Shown here: one piece after another, positions 33,161 through 41,726 of the stretch | How positions within the stretch are numbered: position 1 is the first letter of the stretch | Layout: each line of letters starts with the position of its first letter | Source: CAYSYM01 sp964435115 | GTDB taxonomy: Bacteria > Chloroflexota > UBA6077 > CF-72 | Direction: 5' to 3' | Assembly: GCA_964435115.1 (NCBI GenBank) | Contig: CAYSYM010000024.1 | Coordinates: 1-52,267 of the forward strand | DNA length: 52,267 nt | Position numbers and translations under genes: made by a program | The notes under the pieces: generated by a model | What the model saw: only the letters and a program-made list of their open reading frames with translations | The model's database searches: none | Told to the model about the DNA's origin: nothing

Positions 33161-34951
33161 CTAAGCGTTCGATGACGCGGGCGCGACCGGTAGGCAGAAG
33201 GTGAACCGCGCGCCCCGACCTTCCCCGGCGGAGTCCGCCCAGATGCGCCCACCGTGCGCCTGGACGAGGTGCTTGGCGATCGCCAGGCCCAGGCCAGTCC
33301 CACCGGTCGCACGGGCCCGATCGGCCTTGTAGAACCGCTCGAACAGGCGCGGCAGGGCGTCCGGCGCGATGCCGACGCCCGTATCCGCCACCACGACTGC
33401 CACTTCGCCAGCGCGAGGTTCGGTGCTCACCACGACCCGGCCGCCGGGCGGGGTGAACTTCACGGCGTTGTGGACCAGGTTCACGACCACCTGCTGGAGG
33501 CGCTCCGGGTCCGCCCGCACGAGCGGGAGGCCGGGCCGCAGCTCGAGGCTGAGCGCGAGCCCCTGGCGCTCGGCTTGCGGCCGCAGGCGCTCCGCGGCCG
33601 CCCCCACCACCGGGCCGAGATCGACCGCCCGCAGCGCCAGCCCGACTCGTCCGGCCTCGATGCGCGAGAGCTCCAGCAGCTCCTCGACGAGCTGCGCCAG
33701 GCCGTCGACCTCGACGTGCATGCGGCCGAGGAACTCGCGGGCCGCGTCGCGCTCGTCACGCGCGCCGTCCTCGAGCGTCTCGACGAGCGCCTTCAGGCTA
33801 GCCACGGGGGTGCGGAGCTCATGCGAGACGTTGGCGACAAACTCCCGGCGCACCGCCTCGGTGCGCCGCAGGTCCGTCACGTCCTGGAGCACCAGGAGTA
33901 CCTGCTCGTCGGTCCCAGCCGCGGCGGGGATGCGGGATGCCAGCGCCCGAACCGCCCGGCTCCGGCCCGGCGGGCCGAGCTCGACCAGCAGCCCCTCGTC
34001 GGCCGGCGCCGACCCGTCCAGCGCGCGGCGGACCACCTCCGCCACCTCGTGATCGCGCACCACCGTCATCAGGGACCGCCCCTCCGCCCGTGCCGGCGCG
34101 ATGCGTAGCAGCCGGGCCGCGGCGGGGTTCGCCAGCCGCACTACCCCGTCGCGGTCGGCGATGACGACGCCATCGGCCATGTGGCTGAGCACGGCCGCGA
34201 GGCGCCCGCGCTGGTCGTCAATCGCGCGCACGTGCCGGCGGAGGCGCTGCGCCATGTCGTCGAACGCCCGGGCCAGGATGCCCACCTCGTCCCGGCCGCC
34301 GGTCGGGATGGGTTGGTCCAGCTCGCCCGCGGCGAGGCGCTGGGCTGCGCGCGTGAGAGCCTGGACGCGGTCGGTCGTGACGCGGGCCAGCAGGATGGCG
34401 AGCGCGGTCGAGAGCAGGGCCGCGACCACCAGGGCACCCGCTACCGCGGCGCCGACGCGACTGGACGCCTCCTCGATCTCCCGAACTGGCAGGGCCACCC
34501 GCACCACCCCGATCACCGCCCCGTCGCGTGCCATGGGCACGGCTACGTACAGCAGCTCCTTGTCCAACGTGGCGCTGCGTCGCTGGCTCTCGCCACTGCC
34601 ATCCCGCAGCGCTTGCACCACTTCTGGCCGGGTAGCGTGGTTCTCCATGCTGGCGGGGTCGCCGTCTGAGTCGCCCAGAACCGTGCCGTCAGCCGCGATG
34701 AGCGTGAGGCGCGCGCCGATCGCTTGCCCGAGCCGTTTCGCCAGCGGATCGAGGTCTGCGGCGCCCTGCGTGGCGAGGCGGACCTCGACATCGTCCGCGA
34801 CGAGACGTGCCTGCCGCCCGAGCTGGGCCTCGAGGGCGGCGAGCTGCTGGGCGCGCAGGAAGTCCACCAGGTAGAGGCCCAGCGCGAGGAGCACCAGGCC
34901 GATGAGAGCCGCGTAGCTGGCCGCGATGCGCCACTGGAGGCGGCCGAACAT
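33161..34951 (-). CDS. phoR: Phosphate sensor histidine kinase PhoR
   Basis: Membrane kinase that phosphorylates PhoB. Layout: helix 1 (8-32), a 130-residue external part, helix 2 (about 160-183), HAMP linker (GELDQPI, DEVGILARAFDDM), a PAS-like domain (MADGVVIADRDGVV), HisKA with the phospho-His in FVANVSHELRTP, and the ATPase domain with N box VNLVHNAVKFTPPGG, G1 VVADTGVGIAP and G2 GTGLGLAIAKHL. The 596-residue length fits extended PhoR kinases with a sensor loop. ATG 34951 lies seven bases after the phoB stop. The assignment to phosphate rests on its place before pstS. Confidence 0.93.
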   Translation of the reverse strand: MFGRLQWRIAASYAALIGLVLLALGLYLVDFLRAQQLAALEAQLGRQARLVADDVEVRLATQGAADLDPLAKRLGQAIGARLTLIAADGTVLGDSDGDPASMENHATRPEVVQALRDGSGESQRRSATLDKELLYVAVPMARDGAVIGVVRVALPVREIEEASSRVGAAVAGALVVAALLSTALAILLARVTTDRVQALTRAAQRLAAGELDQPIPTGGRDEVGILARAFDDMAQRLRRHVRAIDDQRGRLAAVLSHMADGVVIADRDGVVRLANPAAARLLRIAPARAEGRSLMTVVRDHEVAEVVRRALDGSAPADEGLLVELGPPGRSRAVRALASRIPAAAGTDEQVLLVLQDVTDLRRTEAVRREFVANVSHELRTPVASLKALVETLEDGARDERDAAREFLGRMHVEVDGLAQLVEELLELSRIEAGRVGLALRAVDLGPVVGAAAERLRPQAERQGLALSLELRPGLPLVRADPERLQQVVVNLVHNAVKFTPPGGRVVVSTEPRAGEVAVVVADTGVGIAPDALPRLFERFYKADRARATGGTGLGLAIAKHLVQAHGGRIWADSAGEGRGARFTFCLPVAPASSNA

Positions 34952-34958
34952 CGTCGCC

Positions 34959-35666
34959 TCAGCCCACGAAGCGGTAGCCAACCCCCCGGACCGTCTCGAT
35001 GCGGCGGGGCTGCGACGGCTGCTCTTCCAGCTTCTCGCGCAGACTGCGGATGTGGACCGGCACCGTGCGGGCGTCCACCGCTCGCTCGTAGCCCCAAACC
35101 GTTTCCAGCAGCCGCTCGGCCGAGAAGACGTGGCCGGGGTGCCGGACCAGGAAGGCGAGCAGGTCGAACTCCCTGGGCGTAAGGTTGACCGGCGCACCCG
35201 CCCTGGACACCCGGTGCCGGGCCACGTCGATCTCGAGGTCACCTGCCTCCAGCCGCTGGCCGGCCGCCGTGGCGCCCTCCTGGCGCAGCTCGGCGGCGAG
35301 CAGCTCGCGGCGACGCAGCAGCGCCTTCACGCGCGCGAGCAGCTCGCGCATGCTGAACGGCTTGGTGAGGTAGTCGTCGGCCCCCACCTCCAGCCCGACC
35401 ACCCGGTCCACCTCGCTGTCCTTCGCCGTGAGCATGAGGATAGGTACGGCGCTGCGCTGGCGCAGGCGCCGGCAGACCTCCAGCCCGTCCAGCTTGGGCA
35501 GCATGACGTCGAGCACAACCAGGTCGGGACGTCGCTCCGCCAGGGCAACGGCGGCTTCCCCGTCACTGGCCGTCAGGACGGCATGGCCTTCGCGGCGCAG
35601 GTTGTAGGCGATCGTGGCCTGGAGTGAGGGCTCGTCTTCGACGACGAGCACGGTCAGGGGCGGCAC
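34959..35666 (-). CDS. phoB: Phosphate response regulator PhoB/PhoP
   Basis: Transcription factor of the phosphate response, 235 residues. The receiver has Glu10-Asp11, the phospho-acceptor Asp53 (VLDVMLPKLDG), Thr80 and Lys102 (TKPFS). The OmpR-type winged helix begins near residue 140, with LTPREFDLLAFLV, RLLETVWGYE, the recognition helix in VPVHIRSLREKL, and TVRGVGYRF. It should bind the direct repeats before pstS. The gene leads phoB-phoR and follows the nitroreductase-like gene at 19 bp. Confidence 0.94.
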   Translation of the reverse strand: MPPLTVLVVEDEPSLQATIAYNLRREGHAVLTASDGEAAVALAERRPDLVVLDVMLPKLDGLEVCRRLRQRSAVPILMLTAKDSEVDRVVGLEVGADDYLTKPFSMRELLARVKALLRRRELLAAELRQEGATAAGQRLEAGDLEIDVARHRVSRAGAPVNLTPREFDLLAFLVRHPGHVFSAERLLETVWGYERAVDARTVPVHIRSLREKLEEQPSQPRRIETVRGVGYRFVG

Positions 35667-35685
35667 CGCGGCTGGCTCCTGTGCG

Positions 35686-36201
35686 TCAACGCGTGGCAGG
35701 CGCCGTGGGCCAGAGCTCGACGACCGGCAGCGCCTCGCCCTGCTCGACCGCCAGCGCGATCTCCTGGTCGTAGTCGAAGAGGCGCGTGAGGCGCAGCAGC
35801 GGGCGGACGAAGCGTGGAGGGCCGCAGCGGGCCGAGCGGTCGCGCATCAGGCGCATCAACTCGCGTCGCCGGGCAGGGTCGTCGACCAACCGGGCGGTCG
35901 CGCGCAGCCGGCGCCGGCCGACCTGGATGACCACCTCGGGGTGCGCGCGCAGATTCCGATACCAGTTGGAGCGCACGCCCCAGCCGGAGAAGACGACGTA
36001 GTGGTCGTCCAGCGCCAGGAAGCTGACGCCGGTCGTGCGCGGGAGGCCGGTCGCGCGGCCGGTGGTGGTGAGGAGCAGGACGCAGCGCCCGCGCAGCAGC
36101 TCGGCGAGCCAGCCGCGGTACAGCAGCACCGGGGCGCGCAAGAAGAGGCGCTGCAGCCAGCCCGGCCGTGTCCGGACGAACGTGGGCTCGCTGGCGCTCA
36201 C
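35686..36201 (-). CDS. Deazaflavin (F420)-type nitroreductase family protein
   Basis: A 171-residue split-barrel protein of the nitroreductase/quinone reductase group seen mostly in Actinobacteria and Chloroflexota (DUF385/PF04075). Recognised from LLLTTTGRATGLPRTTGVSFL, VFSGWGVRSNWYRNLRAHPEVVIQVG and the C-terminal acidic region. Family members use F420H2 or bind flavins and fatty acids; which applies cannot be read here. It lies just upstream of phoB on the same strand and may be co-transcribed, without an evident link to phosphate. Confidence 0.82.
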   Translation of the reverse strand: MSASEPTFVRTRPGWLQRLFLRAPVLLYRGWLAELLRGRCVLLLTTTGRATGLPRTTGVSFLALDDHYVVFSGWGVRSNWYRNLRAHPEVVIQVGRRRLRATARLVDDPARRRELMRLMRDRSARCGPPRFVRPLLRLTRLFDYDQEIALAVEQGEALPVVELWPTAPATR

Positions 36202-36296
36202 CCCGAACCTCCAACTCGGTCACTCGGCGTGCTTCGCGGGCCGGTGCGTGGTCGGGTCCGCGCGGGATCGCCGCCGGCTCTGGACGTGGCCCACGG

Positions 36297-37235
36297 TCAT
36301 CGAGGGTGGCACCCCGCCGGGGTCGCGGCCACGGTTGGCACACTGGCGGTTGGCACACTGGAAGCATACCCGTCAGACGCTCCGCACAGCGGCTCCGGCG
36401 CCCGCAGGGCCAGGATCTGGGGCAGGGCCTGCTGAGCGGCGGCCTCGCCGAGCGCGATGCTGCGGGCTCGACGATGGAAGTCGTGGGCTGTCATCCAGCC
36501 AAAGGCGGGCTGGACCAGGACGTCGGGCTGGTCACTCGGCCGGCGCTCCAGGACGCACCCCACCAGGCGCCCGAGGACCCGGCCGTGTGTTGGCGGGTCG
36601 GCTCCAGCGTGCAACAACTGGTCGCGCAGGCGTGCCGCGAGGGGCGCGATCCAGCGGCCGCGAAGCGGCTGCACGCCATGGACGTCGGCGTCGACGGCGA
36701 CCACGCGCTCGGCGCCCAGCAGGCGGGCAACCGTGATGGGCAGGCCGTCGATCAGCCCGCCGTCCGCAAGCCAGGTGCCGCCCAGACGCACGGGCGGGAA
36801 GGCGAATGGGACGGCGACCGCGGCCAGGAGCGCGGGCACCAGGGGCCCCTCGCGCAGCAGCACCAGCCTGCCGCTGGCCAGGTCGGTCGCGACGACGGCG
36901 AGGGGGACAGCCAGGTCGGCGAAGCTGCGGCCCCCGAGCGTGGCGCGCAGCACCGCCTCCAGGCCCGCCGGGTCCAGCAGCCCGGTCCCACCGGGCCGCA
37001 GCCGCAGCAGGAGCCGGAGCGGGGTGTGCAGGACCAGGTGCTCGACCCGCTCCATGGACAGGCCGGCGGCATAGGCCGCTCCGATCAGGCTGCCCATGCT
37101 CGCGCCCACCACGAGGTCGAAGCGCACGCCGTGACGGCCGAGGACCTTCAGGACGCCGATGTGGGCCAGGCCGCGGGCACCGCCAGCGCCCAGGACGAGC
37201 CCGAGACGGGGAGGGCCACGGTGCTCGTGCTCCAT
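36297..37235 (-). CDS. Patatin-like phospholipase (RssA/YchK type)
   Basis: Probably a serine acyl hydrolase acting on membrane lipids or acyl compounds. All features of the Ser-Asp dyad are present: the oxyanion loop LGAGGARGLAH, the nucleophile elbow VGASMGS, and the catalytic Asp in LADGGLIDGLP. The size, 312 residues, is typical for stand-alone bacterial patatins. At the C-terminus a perfect tandem repeat at 36334-36362 produces SVPTASVPT, a harmless-looking slippage product. ATG 37235 precedes the family core by about ten residues. Confidence 0.9.
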   Translation of the reverse strand: MEHEHRGPPRLGLVLGAGGARGLAHIGVLKVLGRHGVRFDLVVGASMGSLIGAAYAAGLSMERVEHLVLHTPLRLLLRLRPGGTGLLDPAGLEAVLRATLGGRSFADLAVPLAVVATDLASGRLVLLREGPLVPALLAAVAVPFAFPPVRLGGTWLADGGLIDGLPITVARLLGAERVVAVDADVHGVQPLRGRWIAPLAARLRDQLLHAGADPPTHGRVLGRLVGCVLERRPSDQPDVLVQPAFGWMTAHDFHRRARSIALGEAAAQQALPQILALRAPEPLCGASDGYASSVPTASVPTVAATPAGCHPR

Positions 37236-37579
37236 GGATCAAGCCTACCCGACCCCCGGCTGGTAGGGCTGCATATGGGCGACACTGGCGAGCCAGGGCC
37301 ACGCCACAGGAGCCGCGAGGCCCAGCACGTGTGTCCGCCGCGTTCGGGGGCGACACTTCCGGCCAGACGCCTGCATTCTTCCGGCACGGCGGCCGGATCT
37401 GGCCCGGATCTGGTATGGTGCTGCCGCTAGGACGAATCGGCGGCCCGTCATTCCTCTGGGTCCGACGCAGGGTCCCCCGAACGAGCACCTGCTCCCCTGC
37501 CCGCGCCGCGTCGCGCTGACCGTCTCGACCAGTGATCTTGCTTGCCAGCCAGCGTGCTGGCCGATGGAGTCAGCGCACG
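37236..37579. other. Divergent intergenic region before the DEAD-box helicase gene
   Basis: About 340 bp between the patatin gene and the helicase gene. TGGTATGGT (37411-37419) matches an extended -10 for transcription toward the helicase, which would give a 5' leader of roughly 155 nt. In that leader GCCAGC (37544-37549) pairs with GCTGGC (37556-37561) around a 6-nt loop, 18 bases before the start codon. Long structured leaders are known for cold-inducible helicase genes; a role here is inference. No gene is seen. Confidence 0.4.
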
Positions 37580-38833
37580 ATGCTTTCCCAGACCACGCCT
37601 TTCGCCGCCCTTGAGCTGCGCCCCGCTTCCCGGCGGGTGCTCGCCGCAATGGGCATCTCCACCCCCACGCCCATCCAGGAGCGCGCCATTCCCCTCCTCC
37701 TCGCCGGCAGCGACGTCGTCGGCCAGGCCCGTACCGGGTCCGGCAAGACGCTCGCGTTCGCGCTGCCCCTCGTCGAGCGCTGCGACGCTGCGTCGCAGGG
37801 TGTCCAGGCACTCGTGCTCGTCCCCACCCGCGAGCTGGCGCTCCAGGTGAGCGAGGTGATCGGGACGCTGGCCGCCGCACACCGGCTGCGCCTGGCCTTG
37901 CTCTATGGCGGTCGGGCGTATGGTCCCGAGCGGCAGGGGCTGCGGACTGCCCAGATCGTGGTGGGCACGCCCGGCCGCACGCTCGACCATCTCCGGCGGG
38001 AGACGCTTTCGCTCGGGGGCGCGCGCGTCGTCGTGCTGGATGAGGCCGATGAGATGCTGGATCGCGGGTTCGCGCGGGACGTGGAGCGCATCCTCACCCA
38101 CACCCCCAGCGCGCGACAGACCGCCCTCTTCTCTGCCACCATGCCGGATTGGGTGGCCGCGACCGCGCAGAAGCACCTGCGCCAGCCCACCACGGTCGCG
38201 GTGGATGCCGGTGCTGCCCCCACGCCGGACGTCGAGCACGTGATCTACGACGTCCAGCCCGAGGCCAAGCTCGACGCGCTGCGCACGCTCCTGGACGAGC
38301 GGGGCGAGGCGCCAGTGATCGTGTTCGGGCGCACGAAGCACGGCGTCAAGAAGCTCGCTCGCCGTCTTGTCGACCTGGGCTACTCGACGGCGGCGCTGCA
38401 GGGAAACTTGAGCCAGAATGCCCGCGAGCGGGTGATGGCCGACTTCCGCGCCGGCCGGCTCCCGATCCTGCTGGCCACCAACGTGGCCGCGCGTGGGCTC
38501 GATGTCCACGGCGTGGGGCGGGTGATCAACTACGAGCTGCCGGAGTCGGCTGAATGGTTCACCCACCGGGTCGGCCGCACGGGTCGCATGGGCCGCAAGG
38601 GTGAGGCGATTACATTCCTCACGCCGGAGGACGGCGCAAAGTGGACACAGATCGAGAAGGCGCTCGGCCGCCGACTCCCTCGTCGGGCCTGGCCCCACGG
38701 CTCTCGCGAAGGCATGCCGTCCGGGTCGCCTCGCCCGCGGCCACCGGCAGCCGTCGGGGCTCTTCCTCGGCCGATGCCGGCCGCCCCCGCAGGCCGGCGC
38801 CAGCGCCGGCGACGCGCCCTCCGGGCTGCCTGA
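37580..38833 (+). CDS. DEAD-box ATP-dependent RNA helicase
   Basis: Unwinds RNA, for example in ribosome assembly or mRNA turnover at low temperature. All helicase motifs are visible: Q motif TPTPIQERAIP, motif I ARTGSGKT, Ia PTRELALQ, Ib GTPGRTLDHL, II DEADEML, III SAT, then VAARGLDV and VI HRVGRTGRMG. The last 60 residues are a Pro/Arg-rich basic tail ending in RRQRRRRALRAA, likely for RNA binding. ATG 37580 has GGAG ten bases upstream; GTG 37532 would add 16 residues without a family match. Confidence 0.95.
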   Translation: MLSQTTPFAALELRPASRRVLAAMGISTPTPIQERAIPLLLAGSDVVGQARTGSGKTLAFALPLVERCDAASQGVQALVLVPTRELALQVSEVIGTLAAAHRLRLALLYGGRAYGPERQGLRTAQIVVGTPGRTLDHLRRETLSLGGARVVVLDEADEMLDRGFARDVERILTHTPSARQTALFSATMPDWVAATAQKHLRQPTTVAVDAGAAPTPDVEHVIYDVQPEAKLDALRTLLDERGEAPVIVFGRTKHGVKKLARRLVDLGYSTAALQGNLSQNARERVMADFRAGRLPILLATNVAARGLDVHGVGRVINYELPESAEWFTHRVGRTGRMGRKGEAITFLTPEDGAKWTQIEKALGRRLPRRAWPHGSREGMPSGSPRPRPPAAVGALPRPMPAAPAGRRQRRRRALRAA

Positions 38834-38851
38834 GCCCCGGGACTCAGCCCG

Positions 38852-38869
38852 CGCCCACCCGCGTGGGCG
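38852..38869. terminator. Hairpin between convergent helicase and galK genes
   Basis: CGCCCAC (38852-38858) and GTGGGCG (38863-38869) pair perfectly around CCGC in the 41-bp gap between the two stop codons. No U-tract follows, so it is a terminator candidate by position. A second small palindrome around CCCGGG lies at 38831-38846. Confidence 0.45.
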
Positions 38870-38874
38870 GAAGG

Positions 38875-40008
38875 TCATCCCCCGCGCCTCCTCGGGCTCG
38901 CCGCTGCGGGCGGCGTCGGCACGAGCACGGTCGGGGCTCGGCCGGACCGCGCAGCGTAGGCCCGGGCGATGCCCTCGCCGACGCGCGCCCCGGTCCTGGC
39001 GCGGGCGAGGATCACCACCGCCCCCCCAAACCCGCCGCCGGTCAGCCGCGCCCCGTACACGTCGGGCTGTGTGCCGGCGACCTCCACCAGCAGGTCGATC
39101 TCAGGTAGCGACACCTGGTAGTCGTCACGCAGGGAGGCGTGCGAAGCGGAGAACAGCGCGCCCAGCCGTGGGAGGTCACCGCCGCGCAGGGCCTGGACGG
39201 CGTCCAGGACGCGCTGGTTCTCCGTGACCACGTGCCGCGCGCGGCGGTCCAGCGGTGGGGGCAGCAGTGCCACCCGTGGCAGGTCGCCCGGGCCGAGGTC
39301 GCGCAGGTGTGCGATGCCCAGCAGCGCGCAGGCACGCTCGCACTCGGCGCGGCGAGTGTTGTAGTCGCCCGCCGCGTGGCGGTGCGCCACGCCAGAGTGG
39401 ACGACCACGAGGTCGGCCCCCGGCGGCAGGGGGATGCGCTCGTACGTGAGGCTGCGCGTGTCAAGGAACAACGCGGTCTGCTCGTCGGCCAGGCTGGCGG
39501 CCATCTGGTCCATGATGCCCACGCGGGCGCCGACGAACTCGTTCTCGGCCCGCTGGCCAATGCGCGCGAGCTGCACGTCGTCCAGTTGGAGACCGAAGGC
39601 CTGGCGCAGGGCGCGCAGCAGGCTCACCTCGAGCGCCGCGCTCGAGGAGAGACCGCTGCCCATGGGCACGTCGGAGCGGATGCGGACGTCGAAGCCGCGA
39701 AGCGCGTGCCCATCCGCGCGCAGTGCCCAGGTGATGCCTTGCACGTAGTCCAGCCAGCTGCGGCCGGGCGCCTCCGCGCCGAGCGCGTAGGCGTGCCACC
39801 TCCCGGCGTTCACCGTTGCGCTGGAGGCGCGGACCGTCTCATCCGGTCGACCCGCCAGCGCGACGCGCGTGCGCAGCGGGATCGCCGTGGGGAGCACGAA
39901 ACCAGCGTTGTAGTCGGTGTGCTCGCCGATCAGGTTGACCCGCCCGGGCGCCTCGGCAACGACCCAGCCGCCCGGGCGGGGCCGCGTCGGGTGCGTGGAA
40001 GCTGGCAT
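38875..40008 (-). CDS. galK: Galactokinase
   Basis: Phosphorylates galactose to galactose-1-phosphate. The GHMP kinase signatures are complete: the galactokinase motif GRVNLIGEHTDYN near residue 20, the ATP-binding PMGSGLSSSAALE in the middle, and ARLTGGGFGGAVV near the end. The size, 377 residues, is normal. ATG 40008 is preferred over an upstream TTG at 40026. No galT, galE or galactosidase gene is near, so either the rest of the Leloir pathway is elsewhere or the enzyme serves salvage. Confidence 0.94.
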   Translation of the reverse strand: MPASTHPTRPRPGGWVVAEAPGRVNLIGEHTDYNAGFVLPTAIPLRTRVALAGRPDETVRASSATVNAGRWHAYALGAEAPGRSWLDYVQGITWALRADGHALRGFDVRIRSDVPMGSGLSSSAALEVSLLRALRQAFGLQLDDVQLARIGQRAENEFVGARVGIMDQMAASLADEQTALFLDTRSLTYERIPLPPGADLVVVHSGVAHRHAAGDYNTRRAECERACALLGIAHLRDLGPGDLPRVALLPPPLDRRARHVVTENQRVLDAVQALRGGDLPRLGALFSASHASLRDDYQVSLPEIDLLVEVAGTQPDVYGARLTGGGFGGAVVILARARTGARVGEGIARAYAARSGRAPTVLVPTPPAAASPRRRGG

Positions 40009-40250
40009 GGGCCGCGAGTGGTCCAAGGATAGCCGCGCCGCTCAACGTGGCCCTCTTCGCCCCGGCTACCATGCCGCGCCCCTTGCTCCTGCCAGTGTGT
40101 CGCGCCGGCTACGCGTCAGCCCGATGGGGAGGTGGAGGCGCCAACAGCGATACAGCCATAAGCACGACTGATGGCTGCAATCTGGTGGATGCGCTTCCCC
40201 TTATCCATTCCGCTGGCTCACAGTGGAGACACACCAGGGAGGGACTCAGC

Positions 40251-40433
40251 ATGACACCCGTGCAGACTCAGGGCAACTCGACCGGTCCGTTCAGGCTCTA
40301 CCCGCGACACGTCTCCTCCGACCACGCCGCCGACTCCACGAGCGCGCCGTTTGAGGCCAGGCGCTTGCGGGCCTGGGCCACCGCTGAGTGCGAGTGCCCG
40401 GACCTGTGCCCGCGCGACCACGAGAACGAGTGA
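40251..40433 (+). CDS. Small Cys-rich protein upstream of the isocitrate lyase-like gene
   Basis: A 60-residue protein I do not recognise. AGGGAGGGA lies six bases before ATG 40251, the strongest ribosome site in the region, and its codons end mostly in G or C like real genes here. The first 46 residues look disordered. The end, ECECPDLCPRDHENE, has Cys47, Cys49, Cys53 and His57 (CxCx3Cx3H), which could hold zinc or another metal, followed by an acidic tip. Its stop is 17 bp before the next gene, so they share a transcript. It could be a metal-binding regulator, a partner of the lyase or a modified peptide. Confidence 0.65.
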   Translation: MTPVQTQGNSTGPFRLYPRHVSSDHAADSTSAPFEARRLRAWATAECECPDLCPRDHENE

Positions 40434-40450
40434 GTGACAAGGAGGAGATC

Positions 40451-41635
40451 GTGACCTCGACCAACGGCCGCGTGTCGCCCGCGTCGACGACGGGCAGCGG
40501 CACCGGGCTCGACCTGCGGCCTACGCCGCTCCTGCCCGAGGGCTTCAAGGTGCCGGCCTCGCGCTGGACCCATCTGAGCACCCGCCTGCGCACGCTGCTG
40601 GCGGACGAGCCATACGTGTTCGCGCCCGGCGTGTACGACCCGCTGACGGCGCAGCAGGTGATGTACCACGGCTACAAGGCCGTCTACTTCAGCGGCTACT
40701 CGTTCGCCATGGGCCACGTCGGCTCGACCGACATGGACCTGTACGCCGGCGTCGAGATCGCCGACGCGGCCCGCCGGGCGGTGAGCGCGCTGAGGAAGTT
40801 CCAGCTCACCATGGCGGTGGGCGACCCGGACGGCGGGGTGCCGCCGAAGCACCTGGAGGTCCCGCCGGTGGTCGTGGACATGGACGGGGGTTACGGTAAC
40901 GTCTTCAACGTCCAGCGCACGACCGAGCTCTACGCCGGCGCCGGCGTGGCCGGCGCGCACATCGAGGACCAGGTGCTGCCCAAGCGCTGCGGCCACATCG
41001 CGGGCAAGGCGCTCATCGACGCGGCCGAGATGATCGGCAAGCTGCGCATGATCCGTGCCGTGGCCGACGACCTGGGCAACCCCGACTTCGTGATCATTGC
41101 CCGGACCGACGGCGTCTCGGCGGTCGACGCGCCCGAGACGAAGCGCGGCCTGCCCCTGGCGATCGAGCGGGCACTACGCTACCTGGACACCGGCTTGCCA
41201 GACCTGGTGTGGTGCGAGTTCCCGAACCCGGACCGGGGGCCAACCGAGGCCTTCGCCGCCGAGGTTCGCAAGCGTTTTCCGGAGGCGAAGCTGGCCTTCA
41301 ACTGGTCGTCGTCCTTCAAGTGGCACCGAGAAGCGAACCCCCTGACGTGGCCTGAGCTGGGCGCGCTCGGCTTCAGGTTCATCTTCGTCACCCTGGCGGC
41401 CGTGCACGCCAACGGGCTAGGGTTCAGCCGGCTGCTCGAAGCGATGCAGGCCCGGGGGATCGAGGGGTACGTGGAGCTCCAGCGCCAGGAGTACGCCGAT
41501 GGCACGGAGTACCCGACGCGCAGCCACCACCTGTTCTCGGGTGTGCCCTACCATCACCACCTCGGCGCCGAGTATGGCGCGGCCCGCCTGGGCCGCGCGG
41601 TGGTCGAGCAGCACCGGGAAGAGCTGGCGGTGTGA
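40451..41635 (+). CDS. Isocitrate lyase family protein
   Basis: Probably cleaves isocitrate, methylisocitrate or a related acid in the cytoplasm. The TIM barrel of the isocitrate lyase/PEP mutase family is clear: VDMDGGYGN, AGAHIEDQVLPKRCGH with the catalytic Cys in the KRCGH loop, and VIIARTDG. The second signature of classical AceA, NCSPSFNW, reads NWSSSFKW here, so this is a diverged branch. The length of 394 residues is shorter than the E. coli enzyme. GTG 40451 is chosen for AAGGAGG five bases upstream. No malate synthase gene is nearby, but an acyl-CoA synthetase is convergent. Confidence 0.85.
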   Translation: MTSTNGRVSPASTTGSGTGLDLRPTPLLPEGFKVPASRWTHLSTRLRTLLADEPYVFAPGVYDPLTAQQVMYHGYKAVYFSGYSFAMGHVGSTDMDLYAGVEIADAARRAVSALRKFQLTMAVGDPDGGVPPKHLEVPPVVVDMDGGYGNVFNVQRTTELYAGAGVAGAHIEDQVLPKRCGHIAGKALIDAAEMIGKLRMIRAVADDLGNPDFVIIARTDGVSAVDAPETKRGLPLAIERALRYLDTGLPDLVWCEFPNPDRGPTEAFAAEVRKRFPEAKLAFNWSSSFKWHREANPLTWPELGALGFRFIFVTLAAVHANGLGFSRLLEAMQARGIEGYVELQRQEYADGTEYPTRSHHLFSGVPYHHHLGAEYGAARLGRAVVEQHREELAV

Positions 41636-41683
41636 CCGAGAGGCCGGGCTAGCCCGAGGCGCGGCCGAGGGACACCTCCTGCC

Positions 41684-41726
41684 GGAGATCCGGGCCGCGC
41701 TGTCCTAGCGCGCGGCCCGGATCTCC
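41684..41726. terminator. Perfect 17-bp hairpin covering the acyl-CoA synthetase stop
   Basis: The arms 41684-41700 and 41710-41726 are exact inverse complements (GGAGATCC and so on) with a 9-nt loop. One arm is the coding end of the acyl-CoA synthetase gene (codons for EEIRAAR) and the stop codon lies in the loop. It sits between two convergent genes and is the most stable structure I see in the window. No U-tract follows; bidirectional termination or 3' end protection are both possible. Confidence 0.6.

Noticed and set aside
36334..36362. Tandem repeat at the end of the patatin gene considered as a regulatory direct repeat
   Set aside because: It is in frame, codes for SVPTASVPT at the protein end, and fits replication slippage.
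40047..40250. Longer form of the small Cys-rich protein starting upstream
   Set aside because: The extension has no ribosome site and irregular composition; ATG 40251 has a strong site six bases upstream.
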